Source of the DNA: Firmicutes bacterium UBA3553
GTDB lineage: Bacteria > Bacillota > Clostridia > Tissierellales > Sedimentibacteraceae
NCBI GenBank assembly: GCA_002381185.1
Contig: DFOA01000033.1
Coordinates: 16,925 to 80,924, forward strand
DNA length: 64,000 nt
Direction: 5' to 3'
Below, one piece after another: positions 51,785 to 60,724 of the stretch. Position 1 is the stretch's first letter. Every line of letters starts with the position of its first letter. The position numbers were made by a program, and so were the translations under genes. The notes under the pieces are model-generated. The model was given only the letters and a program-made list of their open reading frames with translations. It had not been told where the DNA came from and did not search any database.

Positions 51785-52952
51785 ATAAAAAGATTCTGCC
51801 TATATCCAGTACACCTGCACCTTGCTCATAAGCCGATGCCTTAATTCTGGAACATGCACTGATGAGCTTCCTTTTAATATCGTAGTGGCTGTAGTTAGGG
51901 TTTTCATTTAATAAAAGTGCCGCCGCACCAGACACCATGGGAGCTGACATTGATGTTCCGCTCAGATTGGTGTAACCTGTTAGGTTAGTATTTGAAAGCG
52001 ACATTATATTTACTCCCGGTGCAATCAGATCGGGTTTTTTTATTCTGTCAATAGTTGGGCCCCTGCTTGAAAATTCAGCAATGGCATCATCGTTTAATTC
52101 AGGAGTTCTTTTGTCATCTAAAGCTCCAACAGAAATTACGTGCCTGCTTGTCGCCGGAGATAGGATTGTATTTTTAAGGGGACCGCTGTTGCCGACAGCC
52201 GCAACCACTATGAAGTTATTTTCAATGGCACGGTTTGCAGCCTTTACCAGAGGATCTCTTTTTTCTCTGTATTGGGCTATTGCACCCAGTGAGAAGTTAA
52301 TTATTCTTGTTTTATAAACCTCCTTACTGTCTATAATCCATTGTACAGTGGATAAGATATCTGAAGTATTACCGTTTCCGATTTCATCAAGAACCTTAAT
52401 TGACAATATGTTGGCCTCAGGAGCTATTCCTTTATACTTTCCTTTTGACGCATAACCGTTGCCGGCCAATATTCCTGCGCAGTGAGTACCATGACCATTG
52501 TCATCGTACATTCTTGTTTCATTGTTTACAAAGTCCTTGAATCCTACTATTCTGTTAGTTGGATATATTAAATCCGCATGAGGAGATATTCCGGTGTCTA
52601 TAATAGCAACTGTGACATTTTTGCCTGTATAGCCGGTATTCAAAATTAAGTCAGCACCAATTGCCTTTCTTGCTACATCCATTACAGCAAATACTTTAGC
52701 ATCATAACTGATAAATTCAACATCGGGATCTGCCGTAAACTCTAATATTGAGTTTATACTCATTTCACAAGCACAACCATTTACAATTGGAAGGTTGTTT
52801 TTTAATTTATTTGACAACGAAGAGATCTTTCCTTCTTTTATTTTTTTATCGGTTTTATAAGTGAGAATAACTGGTATAATATTATTGTTGCTTGAATATA
52901 GCTGACCTCTTATGGTGGGACAAAGTTTGCTGTAATCTATATGATTTTTCAT
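51783..52952 (-). CDS. Subtilisin-like serine protease (S8), no signal peptide
   Basis: A 389-residue protease; the ATG at 52952 is preferred over a GTG three codons upstream because of RBS spacing. The catalytic triad is visible: Asp in 'AIIDTGISPHAD', His in 'DDNGHGTHCAG' and Ser in 'SGTSMSAPMVSGAAA', with the oxyanion Asn in 'AAVGNSGP'. Residues ~1-95 look like an I9-type propeptide ('IIPVILTYKTDKKI' to 'EFISYDAKV'). No secretion signal is present, as in intracellular serine proteases and the germination protease CspB-type group; which group it belongs to cannot be decided. A single gene, divergent from walR. Confidence 0.9.
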   Translation of the reverse strand: MKNHIDYSKLCPTIRGQLYSSNNNIIPVILTYKTDKKIKEGKISSLSNKLKNNLPIVNGCACEMSINSILEFTADPDVEFISYDAKVFAVMDVARKAIGADLILNTGYTGKNVTVAIIDTGISPHADLIYPTNRIVGFKDFVNNETRMYDDNGHGTHCAGILAGNGYASKGKYKGIAPEANILSIKVLDEIGNGNTSDILSTVQWIIDSKEVYKTRIINFSLGAIAQYREKRDPLVKAANRAIENNFIVVAAVGNSGPLKNTILSPATSRHVISVGALDDKRTPELNDDAIAEFSSRGPTIDRIKKPDLIAPGVNIMSLSNTNLTGYTNLSGTSMSAPMVSGAAALLLNENPNYSHYDIKRKLISACSRIKASAYEQGAGVLDIGRIFL

Positions 52953-53017
52953 AATATTCACCTACCTAAATTAATTTATGCTTTTAATTAAAGTTGGTGT
53001 TCATTTTTGAAAAACAT

Positions 53018-53025
53018 GGTATAAT
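53018..53025 (+). promoter_or_regulatory. Possible extended -10 promoter of the wal operon
   Basis: TGGTATAAT is an extended -10 element (TATAAT at 53020-53025). It is 167 bases before walR, and the leader between them contains imperfect ~11-base repeats of the type AACAATAGATT. Confidence 0.4.
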
Positions 53026-53191
53026 AATTTATAACAATAGGTTAACAATAGATTAGCAATGGATAAGCAGCAGAGAAGCAATGGGAGAGAGCAATAGATA
53101 AAAATTTGAATATAAAATCAAACACTGTACCGTTACATAAGTATCATACAATTGCCCATCAATCGCAAATCAATCGTAACAGGAGGTAACA

Positions 53192-53875
53192 ATGCCTAAA
53201 ATATTAGTGGTAGATGATGAAAGACCAATAGCAGAGATAATAAAATATAATCTTCAAAAAGAAGGTTTTGAAGTGCAGACAGCCTATGACGGAGACGAAG
53301 CAATAAAAATGGTTCATAAAATGAATCCTGAATTAATAATTCTTGATATTATGCTTCCAAAGAAAAACGGATTTGAAGTTTTAAAAGAAATAAGAATGGA
53401 ATATGTTATGCCTGTAATAATGCTTACAGCCAAAGAAGAAGAAAATGATAAAATAACGGGCCTGGAGCTGGGGGCAGATGACTACATTACAAAACCATTC
53501 AGCAACAAGGAATTGCTAGCAAGAGTAAGGGCAAATCTTCGAAGAGTTAAACTGTCAAATGTCAACGAAGAAATGAAGTCAAAAATAATTAATATAGGTA
53601 ATTTGACAATAGATATGAACACGTTTGAAGTGAGCAGAGACAATAAAATTATCGATTTGACGAACAGAGAATTTGACCTTCTCAAATACTTGTTTTTAAA
53701 TGCGGACAGAGTATTTAACAGGGAACATTTGCTAAAAGAGGTATGGGGATACGAATTCGGAGATTTAAGAACAGTTGACGTAACAGTGAGAAGACTCAGA
53801 GAAAAAATTGAAACAGATGATGACAAATATATAATTACAAAAAGAGGAACAGGATATTATTTCAAGAGCAGATAA
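53192..53875 (+). CDS. walR: Response regulator WalR (YycF)
   Basis: A 227-residue OmpR-type regulator; ATG behind AGGAGGT. Receiver domain with acidic pair 'VVDDERPIAE', phosphoacceptor Asp52 in 'LIILDIMLPKKNG', Thr in 'VIMLTAKEE' and Lys in 'DDYITKPF'. The winged-helix domain has 'LTNREFDLLKYL' and 'VDVTVRRLREKIE'. In Firmicutes WalR controls cell-wall metabolism genes. The adjacent kinase, YycH and YycI genes identify it as the Wal system rather than PhoP. Confidence 0.95.
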   Translation: MPKILVVDDERPIAEIIKYNLQKEGFEVQTAYDGDEAIKMVHKMNPELIILDIMLPKKNGFEVLKEIRMEYVMPVIMLTAKEEENDKITGLELGADDYITKPFSNKELLARVRANLRRVKLSNVNEEMKSKIINIGNLTIDMNTFEVSRDNKIIDLTNREFDLLKYLFLNADRVFNREHLLKEVWGYEFGDLRTVDVTVRRLREKIETDDDKYIITKRGTGYYFKSR

Positions 53876-53944
53876 ATTACTGTTATTATAAGCGTAAGCT
53901 CGTGATTATCGTGTTGCCTTACGGCGGCGTTGATACCAGTCCTG

Positions 53945-54021
53945 TCATTCTGAATACAAATGAAGAACCTCATGCTGGTTAAATGGTGTGATTTTTAAAT
54001 TTTGTTTCAGAATGACAGTTA
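53945..54021. repeat. Long inverted repeat CTGTCATTCTGA/TCAGAATGACAG in the walR-walK gap
   Basis: CTGTCATTCTGA near 53942-53953 and TCAGAATGACAG near 54005-54020 bracket ~55 AT-rich bases. The TGTCATTCTGA motif is common as an interspersed palindrome in clostridial genomes (recollection). It separates walR and walK by 195 bases, an unusually wide gap for this pair. Confidence 0.55.
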
Positions 54022-54070
54022 TGGTATTACTCATGATAAAGACATTGGTTAGTGAATACAGGGAGAAACT

Positions 54071-55867
54071 ATGTTTAAAAGTATTAGGTGGAGATTTATT
54101 TTAATTTATTTTTTGCTTGTTTTTCTTGCTATGTCCATAGTAGGAATTTATATAGTAAATCAGCTTGAAGATATTCAGCTGGAAATGAACAGAAAAAATA
54201 CTGAAAAGCGTATACAATCTATTCTGACTTCCTCTGATGCTTTAAAGATGGAAAACTGGAGCGAAAACATCGAAAAGATTCAAGAAAATATTAAGAGCAT
54301 ACAGATAGGATACAACGAAAATCTATATGTTATTTTAAATGATGAGCAAAAGACTATAATTGCAGGAAGTGCAGAAGATATAATAGGGAAGAGCGCATTC
54401 AGCACAACGCTGATTAACAACTATATTCTTACAAAATCACTTGATGGAAGCACACAACATATTGCACCGCCTGACGACATCCAATCAGAGGATTCTGAAA
54501 ACCCAAGATTATTATATCACATGTCATATCCGGTGAAGACAGACGGAAGCATTAAGGGATTCATTTATATTTCCAACAATATTGAATATATTTACGACAC
54601 TGTAAATGAATCAATGGAAATTATGACTCAAGCAACCTTAATAGCACTGGCGATTACGATTTTTTTGGGGCTCATTCTGTCGTCAAGTATTACAGGGCCT
54701 ATTAAGGAACTTACATTAAAGGCTAAACAAATGTCAGAGGGAGATTTTGACCAGAAGGTAAGTGTCAAGTCAAATGATGAAATCGGGCAGCTGGGATCGA
54801 TGTTTAATTTCCTTATAGATGAGCTTAAAAGGTCTATGTCAAATCTACAGCAGGAAAAAAGCAAAATGGAAACCACATTTAAATACATGGCAGACGGAGT
54901 GTTGACTGTGGATATCAATGGAAATATAGTTCATGCCAACCCTGTTGCTAAAAGCCTTCTGTCATTGACTAATGATGAAGAAAAATATGATGATGTGGTT
55001 AAGAAAATAAAGGAAAGTATGCTTTTGACAAATTTAAAGTCGAAAGGTTATCATGGCACCGAAATTTTAGAGCAGGATGGAGAAACCTATAATGTAGATT
55101 ACGCACCGTTCATGAACAATCAAAATGAAATCGGGGGTGTAATTATTGTTTTTAAAAACATTACGGAGCAATATAAAATTGATAAGCTGCAAAGAGAATT
55201 TGTTGCCAATGTTTCCCATGAATTAAAAACTCCAATTACAACAATTAAAAGCTATACAGAGACACTGCTTGATGGTGCTATGGAAGAAAAGCAAATTGCA
55301 GAGGATTTTTTAAATGTAATAAATTCAGAAAGCGACCGTATGTCAAGATTGGTCAGCGACTTATTGAGATTGTCCAGAATGGACTATGAACAAACAAAAT
55401 GGAAAAAAGAAAAGTTAAATTTAAGCGAAAGTATTAACCAGACTGCAAAGAAGCTCATAATTCAAGCTAGAAATAAAAATGTAACAATGCATGTAAGCCA
55501 GATACCAAATGATATGAATATTTATTTTGACAGGGATGGTTTTGAACAAATACTATTGAATATAGCAGGAAATGCGGTCAAATATACGCCGGAAAACGGA
55601 AATGTGTGGATCAACGCTTACAGGAATAATAATAGTATAAAAATAAGCATTAAGGATGATGGAATCGGAATTCCGAAGGAAGACCAGGCAAGGGTGTTTG
55701 AAAGATTCTACCGTGTAGATAAAGCCAGATCAAGAGAACTGGGGGGGACAGGTCTTGGTCTTTCAATAGCAAAACAAATAGCAGAAGCCCACAACTGCAA
55801 ATTAACTATAAACAGTGAATTAAACAAAGGAACTGAAATCACTATTACAATTCCTGAGTTTAAGTAA
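54071..55867 (+). CDS. walK: Sensor histidine kinase WalK (YycG)
   Basis: A 598-residue membrane kinase. Helix one is ~10-29, the external domain ~30-180, helix two ~185-207, HAMP ~208-260 ('ITGPIKELTLKAKQMSEGDF'), PAS ~265-370 ('GVLTVDINGNIVHANPVAKSLL'), HisKA with phospho-acceptor His383 in 'ANVSHELKTPITTIK', and HATPase with 'NIAGNAVKYTPENG', 'KDDGIGIPKEDQ' and 'GGTGLGLSIAKQI'. It phosphorylates WalR in response to cell-wall state. ATG behind AGGGAGAA; yycH follows after 9 bases. Confidence 0.95.
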   Translation: MFKSIRWRFILIYFLLVFLAMSIVGIYIVNQLEDIQLEMNRKNTEKRIQSILTSSDALKMENWSENIEKIQENIKSIQIGYNENLYVILNDEQKTIIAGSAEDIIGKSAFSTTLINNYILTKSLDGSTQHIAPPDDIQSEDSENPRLLYHMSYPVKTDGSIKGFIYISNNIEYIYDTVNESMEIMTQATLIALAITIFLGLILSSSITGPIKELTLKAKQMSEGDFDQKVSVKSNDEIGQLGSMFNFLIDELKRSMSNLQQEKSKMETTFKYMADGVLTVDINGNIVHANPVAKSLLSLTNDEEKYDDVVKKIKESMLLTNLKSKGYHGTEILEQDGETYNVDYAPFMNNQNEIGGVIIVFKNITEQYKIDKLQREFVANVSHELKTPITTIKSYTETLLDGAMEEKQIAEDFLNVINSESDRMSRLVSDLLRLSRMDYEQTKWKKEKLNLSESINQTAKKLIIQARNKNVTMHVSQIPNDMNIYFDRDGFEQILLNIAGNAVKYTPENGNVWINAYRNNNSIKISIKDDGIGIPKEDQARVFERFYRVDKARSRELGGTGLGLSIAKQIAEAHNCKLTINSELNKGTEITITIPEFK

Positions 55868-55876
55868 GAGGTATTC

Positions 55877-57265
55877 ATGAAACAGGGGAAAATTAAAAAT
55901 ATAATATTAATTGCAATGGTATTGGTCTGCATTTACTTAAGCAGTAATGTGTGGCTTAAATTGCCGGATTTTTTGGAATATGCAGAAGACCGTGAAGCTG
56001 GCAAGCAGGGCGGAATTGTTGAAGCCGACATATGGAATGTGGTAAGACCAATTAAAAATGTAATTAAGTATAAGGATAACTACACAATAACATATTCTGA
56101 TGAACAGGATATGTGGGGCAAAGCGGTGCACGTAATAAATGATGCCTTCGAAAATTTTGAAATCTCAAACATTAATGAATCAGCCGCATTTCCATCACAA
56201 TATCTGAAATTTGATTTCAATACAAATATTCCCGTGGAAATATTCACAGGGCATATGGAAATTGAAAATAAGCATATTAATGATGTAATTAAAAGTATAA
56301 AGAATATAATTATAGATTTAGAAAATACAAAATCAATATATATTTATAACGGTGAGAACACTGTAAAAATTGAAAGCGACAGCATCAATACAAAAGAAGT
56401 AGTAGACTTGGTAAGTCAAATTGATTTTAACAGTGCAACTCATTTTGCCTTTGATCAAAGAATCGGTGAAGAAACGGTTCAGGTTCCTATTCCTTTGGAA
56501 ACAACAGCCCAGAGTCCTGTATTTGTGCAGTCAGAGCTTGATGTTTTTGATACTGAAAAAATAAATCAAATAGCAAAGGATTATTTTAGGAACAATTATG
56601 ATTATGTGAGAAAATCTGTTGAAGTAAGCGGCAATACAGTATATATGTACAGAACCGAAAAAATACTCAAAATAAACGCAGAAGGTCTGCTTGATTTTTA
56701 CGATACGACAGCGGAACTTAAGGGTTCATCTGATATTTATGAAAGTTTTGTTGCAGCAGTCAATTTTACTGAGGAATTTCTGGGATTTCCTGAGGATGGG
56801 TACTTAAGCGATGTTGAAAGCATTGAATATGACGGAAGCTACGGTTATAGATACACATTCTCTTATAAAATTTTAGACCGCCCCATATTATTCAGTAGGG
56901 TCAGAGAAAATTCGGCATTGCAGATTGACGTGGTAGGGGATAATGTAATTTCATATAAGAGATTTATCAGAAAGATGGATGAATCACAAATGGAAAAAAA
57001 GAATGCGGTTCAAATAACTTCTGCTATTGATGTAATTAACGGCAATTTGGACTTAGGCTCGCAGCCGCAGGATCCTGAGGCGATTTCTGAAATAAAACCA
57101 TTGAAAATTGAACAATTGAAAGACATAAACAATATTTATCTTGGATATTTTGATTTGTCGAGAATTACAAGAGAACAGAATTTAAGAGTTGTCTGGGTTA
57201 TAGAAATTAAAGACAAGAGCTATATATTTAATGCAATAACAGGTAAGTTGATAGAAGAATGGTAA
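55877..57265 (+). CDS. yycH: YycH-like regulator of WalK
   Basis: A 462-residue protein with one N-terminal membrane helix (~10-28) and a large external part. It sits directly after walK, before YycI, with the length and topology of YycH. Sequence identity to model YycH is not something I can measure here. In Bacillus YycH and YycI contact WalK in the membrane and control its activity (activators in Staphylococcus). ATG behind AGAGGTA. Confidence 0.85.
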   Translation: MKQGKIKNIILIAMVLVCIYLSSNVWLKLPDFLEYAEDREAGKQGGIVEADIWNVVRPIKNVIKYKDNYTITYSDEQDMWGKAVHVINDAFENFEISNINESAAFPSQYLKFDFNTNIPVEIFTGHMEIENKHINDVIKSIKNIIIDLENTKSIYIYNGENTVKIESDSINTKEVVDLVSQIDFNSATHFAFDQRIGEETVQVPIPLETTAQSPVFVQSELDVFDTEKINQIAKDYFRNNYDYVRKSVEVSGNTVYMYRTEKILKINAEGLLDFYDTTAELKGSSDIYESFVAAVNFTEEFLGFPEDGYLSDVESIEYDGSYGYRYTFSYKILDRPILFSRVRENSALQIDVVGDNVISYKRFIRKMDESQMEKKNAVQITSAIDVINGNLDLGSQPQDPEAISEIKPLKIEQLKDINNIYLGYFDLSRITREQNLRVVWVIEIKDKSYIFNAITGKLIEEW

Positions 57266-57275
57266 GGGTGAGAGT

Positions 57276-58124
57276 ATGGATTGGAACAAAATAAGCACAG
57301 TATTGATTACAGCATTTATCATCTTGAATATTTTTCTGTTCGTATCTTCATATAATGATATATTTTCTGAAGAATATGACGTAACCTCAGATGTGGAATT
57401 TATCGAAAATATGGAAAATATTTTAAAAGAAAAGAATATTGTCATAAACTGCAAATTACCCAAGGAAACATACTTGCTTCCTACCTTGGAAACAGAATAC
57501 GAAATAATTAATATAGACCAGGAGCTTTTGACTTCATTTCTTGGACCAGGTGTTGAACCAATTGAAGATGTTACTGTTTACAGTAATGATAAATCAGAGG
57601 TTCTTGAAATAATTGACGGTAAAAAGCTCCATTTCACAATAAGGGAAAAAATTACCGGTAAAATAATTAGTGAAGATAAATTAACAGAATATATCAATAA
57701 ATTTATTGAAGACAAAAAAATTGATATATCAGGATATTCAGAAAATTATAAAAATATTTCCGATAGCAGTTCATTGGTTGTCTATACAAAAAATTACAAT
57801 AACTTCAGCATTGATAATTCCTACATGTATTTTTACATGGACGAAGATGGAATTTATAGATTTGAAATGCAAAATATTGCCGCAGTAAAAGAAACAGCTG
57901 AAAAAAACCGCACCTTTTCTGCAGCTGAAGCATTGCCGAAATTGTTATCTTTTGCGGAAATTAAAAATAAAGAAATCACTGAAATAAAAATGACATATTA
58001 TAGTGTAGAAGATGAGAATTGGCAGTTTATATCAGGAATAAATTCATATCCTGTGTGGAAAGTTATTTTTAGTGATGGAACTCAAAAACATTTGTCAAGC
58101 ATGACTACGTATAATATCGATTAA
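57276..58124 (+). CDS. yycI: YycI-like regulator of WalK
   Basis: A 282-residue protein with a single N-terminal helix (~8-25) that begins 'MDWNKISTVLITAFIILNIFLF', very typical of YycI, and an external domain that ends 'PVWKVIFSDGTQKHLSSMTTY'. The last gene of the wal operon; no yycJ (metallo-beta-lactamase) or htrA gene follows. Start ATG behind GGGTGAG. Confidence 0.88.
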   Translation: MDWNKISTVLITAFIILNIFLFVSSYNDIFSEEYDVTSDVEFIENMENILKEKNIVINCKLPKETYLLPTLETEYEIINIDQELLTSFLGPGVEPIEDVTVYSNDKSEVLEIIDGKKLHFTIREKITGKIISEDKLTEYINKFIEDKKIDISGYSENYKNISDSSSLVVYTKNYNNFSIDNSYMYFYMDEDGIYRFEMQNIAAVKETAEKNRTFSAAEALPKLLSFAEIKNKEITEIKMTYYSVEDENWQFISGINSYPVWKVIFSDGTQKHLSSMTTYNID

Positions 58125-58238
58125 CATTTATTTGTTGAAAATATATGAGTTTTATTATATCATTAGATGAATTATAAATTTGTTTACTATCCATTTTTGG
58201 ATTCATATACATAAAAAACAAGAATTGAGGAATTATTT

Positions 58239-59504
58239 ATGTCTAAGTTTGTTATAGAAGGTGGAACAAGACTAAAAGGAAAAGTAAATATTGGGGGATT
58301 TAAAAATGCTGCAGTTGCAATAATACCGGCAACGTTGCTATGTAAGGGCACATGTATAATTCAAAATGTTCCTAAAATTGAAGATGTCAATGTATTTATG
58401 GATATACTCAATGAATTGGGAGCTGAAACAAAATACCTGGATGATACTTCAATATTTGTAGATGCAACAAATGTAGAAGAATGCTATCTAAAAAATGGAC
58501 TGTCTAAAAAAATGAGGGCATCTTATTATTTGCTCGGAGCAGGACTGGGGAGATTTAAAAAAGCTTCATCATTGCTTCCCGGAGGATGCGATATAGGAAC
58601 AAGACCAATAGACCAACATATAAAGGGTTTTGAAGCATTAGGAGCAACAGTGGACATTACACCTGAAGGAAGGGTAAATGTTCAGGCTGAAAAACTTGTG
58701 GGAACCAAGATTTATCTTGATGTGGTAAGTGTAGGTGCTACTATTAATATAATGCTTGCCGCAGTTTATGCAGAAGGAAAAACAATAATTGAAAACGCAG
58801 CAAAAGAACCTCATATAGTTGATACGGCAAATTTTTTAAACTCAATGGGAGCAGATATAAAGGGAGCAGGCACTGATGTAATAAGAATCAATGGAGTAAA
58901 TGAACTTACAGGATGCACATATAGAGTAATTCCTGACCAGATAGAGGCAGGAACATATATGATAGCTGCCGCAGCAACAAAGGGTGATATTATAATAGAT
59001 GATATTATTCCAAAACACCTTGAGCCTGTTACTGCAAAACTGAAAGAAATGGGTGTGGGTATTGAAGAATACGGTGATTCCATGAGAATCTTTTATGAAC
59101 ATGAATTAACACCCGTAAACATACAAACACTTCCATATCCTGGATTCCCCACGGATTTGCAGCAGCCTATGACCGTCCTGCTTTCATCACTAAATGGAGA
59201 AAGCATAGTTGTTGAAGGGGTATCCGAGAACCGATTCAAGTATGTGAATGAAATCAAGAAGATGGGTGCAAACATAGAGTTCACAAAGAAGCAGGCAAAG
59301 ATTGTGGGCATCAACCACCTGAAGGGAACGGTGGTACAAGCCACTGACCTGAGGGCAGGAGCAGCCATGATAATTGCGGGACTTATAGCAGATGGATTAA
59401 CAGAAGTAATAGATATACAGCACATTGACAGAGGTTATGAACATATTGAAAATAAATTCATGAATTTGGGTGCAAAAATAAAAAGAGTCAGGGACGAAGA
59501 ATAA
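58239..59504 (+). CDS. murA: UDP-N-acetylglucosamine 1-carboxyvinyltransferase
   Basis: A 421-residue enzyme that transfers enolpyruvate from PEP to UDP-GlcNAc, the first committed step of peptidoglycan synthesis. It begins 'FVIEGGTRLKGKVNIGGFKNAAV'; the catalytic Cys117 lies in 'LLPGGCDIGTRPIDQH', so it should be fosfomycin-sensitive in principle. 'PGFPTDLQQPMTVLLSSLNG' and the C-terminal 'DLRAGAAMIIAGLIADG' are conserved. It follows the wal genes, a sensible cell-wall neighbourhood. Firmicutes often have two murA genes; which copy this is cannot be told. Confidence 0.96.
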   Translation: MSKFVIEGGTRLKGKVNIGGFKNAAVAIIPATLLCKGTCIIQNVPKIEDVNVFMDILNELGAETKYLDDTSIFVDATNVEECYLKNGLSKKMRASYYLLGAGLGRFKKASSLLPGGCDIGTRPIDQHIKGFEALGATVDITPEGRVNVQAEKLVGTKIYLDVVSVGATINIMLAAVYAEGKTIIENAAKEPHIVDTANFLNSMGADIKGAGTDVIRINGVNELTGCTYRVIPDQIEAGTYMIAAAATKGDIIIDDIIPKHLEPVTAKLKEMGVGIEEYGDSMRIFYEHELTPVNIQTLPYPGFPTDLQQPMTVLLSSLNGESIVVEGVSENRFKYVNEIKKMGANIEFTKKQAKIVGINHLKGTVVQATDLRAGAAMIIAGLIADGLTEVIDIQHIDRGYEHIENKFMNLGAKIKRVRDEE

Positions 59505-59571
59505 TAATATTAATTTCAAAATGCTTCAAACAAATAGTTTGAGGCTTTTTGAATATATTACAGGTGGGTAT

Positions 59572-60708
59572 ATGAATAAAGCAGTATTGATACCGGATTC
59601 ATTTAAAGGAACCTTAAGTTCAAAAGAAATATGCAGCATTATTGAAAAGTCAATTAATTATCACTTCCCTGAATGCAGTGTTTTTTCTATCCCTGTTGCA
59701 GACGGAGGAGAGGGAAGTGTGGACTGCTTCCTGGAAGCATTGGGAGGGGAAAAGATTTATGAAACAGTAAAAGGACCATACTTTGAAGATATGCAGTCTT
59801 ATTTCGGCTTAATAAACGGCGGTGAAACCGCGGTGATTGAAATGGCAAGTTGTGCAGGACTTCCTTTAGTAGAAGACAGGAGGGACCCGTCAAAGACAAC
59901 TACATACGGAGTTGGGCAGCTTATTTTATCTGCGGCAAAAAAAGGCTGCAAAAAAATAATTGTGGGACTTGGAGGTTCTTCGACCAATGATGGAGGATGC
60001 GGAGCAGCCGCAGCAACAGGAGTCAAGTTTTTTAACAAAGAAGGAAACGAATTCATACCGGTTGGAGGAACTTTAAAAGATATTGCAAAAATAGACTTGT
60101 CTAATCGCTCAGAAGCAATAAGCAATATTGAAATAATAACTATGTGCGATATTGACAATCCAATGTACGGCAAAAATGGAGCCGCATATATATTTGGACC
60201 TCAAAAGGGCGCAGAACAAGAAATGATTGAAGAATTAGATAATGGATTAATAAAGCTATGCGAAGTCATAAAAAGTGATTTAAACAAGGATTTAAAAGAT
60301 GTTCCGGGCGGAGGCGCAGCAGGAGGAATGGGTGCAGGTATGGTAGCATTTTTTGATTCCAGGCTTCAGATGGGCATAGAAACAGTTCTTGACACGGTTA
60401 ACTTTGATGATGTAATTTCTGACGCTGATATGATATTCACAGGTGAAGGCAAACTGGACTCTCAAAGCCTGAGAGGAAAAGTTGTAATCGGAGTTGCCAG
60501 AAGAGCCGGAAAGAAAAATATTCCTGTTACGGTAATAGCGGGAGGAACAGACGACATACAAGAAGCTTTTGAAGTCGGAGTGACATCTGTATTTACAATT
60601 AACAGGCTTCCGCAGGATTTCCAGATCAGCAGATTTAAAAGCAAGGAAAATATGGAATCAACAATAGACAACATATTGAGGTTAATAAAAAGTGTAAATA
60701 AAAAATAA
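59572..60708 (+). CDS. Glycerate kinase (GlxK/GarK family)
   Basis: A 378-residue kinase. The ATG at 59572 follows ACAGGTGGG; a longer in-frame start at 59521 has no RBS. It begins 'KAVLIPDSFKGTLSSKEIC'; 'VADGGEGSVDCFLEALGG', 'VGLGGSSTNDGGCGAAAATG', 'PGGGAAGGMGAGMVAFF' and 'MIFTGEGKLDSQSLRGKV' are family hallmarks. It phosphorylates D-glycerate (to 2-phosphoglycerate in this family), feeding serine or glyoxylate carbon to glycolysis. It is 16 bases before the next gene. Confidence 0.93.
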   Translation: MNKAVLIPDSFKGTLSSKEICSIIEKSINYHFPECSVFSIPVADGGEGSVDCFLEALGGEKIYETVKGPYFEDMQSYFGLINGGETAVIEMASCAGLPLVEDRRDPSKTTTYGVGQLILSAAKKGCKKIIVGLGGSSTNDGGCGAAAATGVKFFNKEGNEFIPVGGTLKDIAKIDLSNRSEAISNIEIITMCDIDNPMYGKNGAAYIFGPQKGAEQEMIEELDNGLIKLCEVIKSDLNKDLKDVPGGGAAGGMGAGMVAFFDSRLQMGIETVLDTVNFDDVISDADMIFTGEGKLDSQSLRGKVVIGVARRAGKKNIPVTVIAGGTDDIQEAFEVGVTSVFTINRLPQDFQISRFKSKENMESTIDNILRLIKSVNKK

Positions 60709-60724
60709 TTATAGGGGGCAAAAA

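Noticed and set aside
53036..53180. CRISPR-like or tandem repeat upstream of walR
   Set aside because: The AACAATAGATT/AATCAATCG-type units are short, imperfect and without regular spacers; they look like low-complexity drift.
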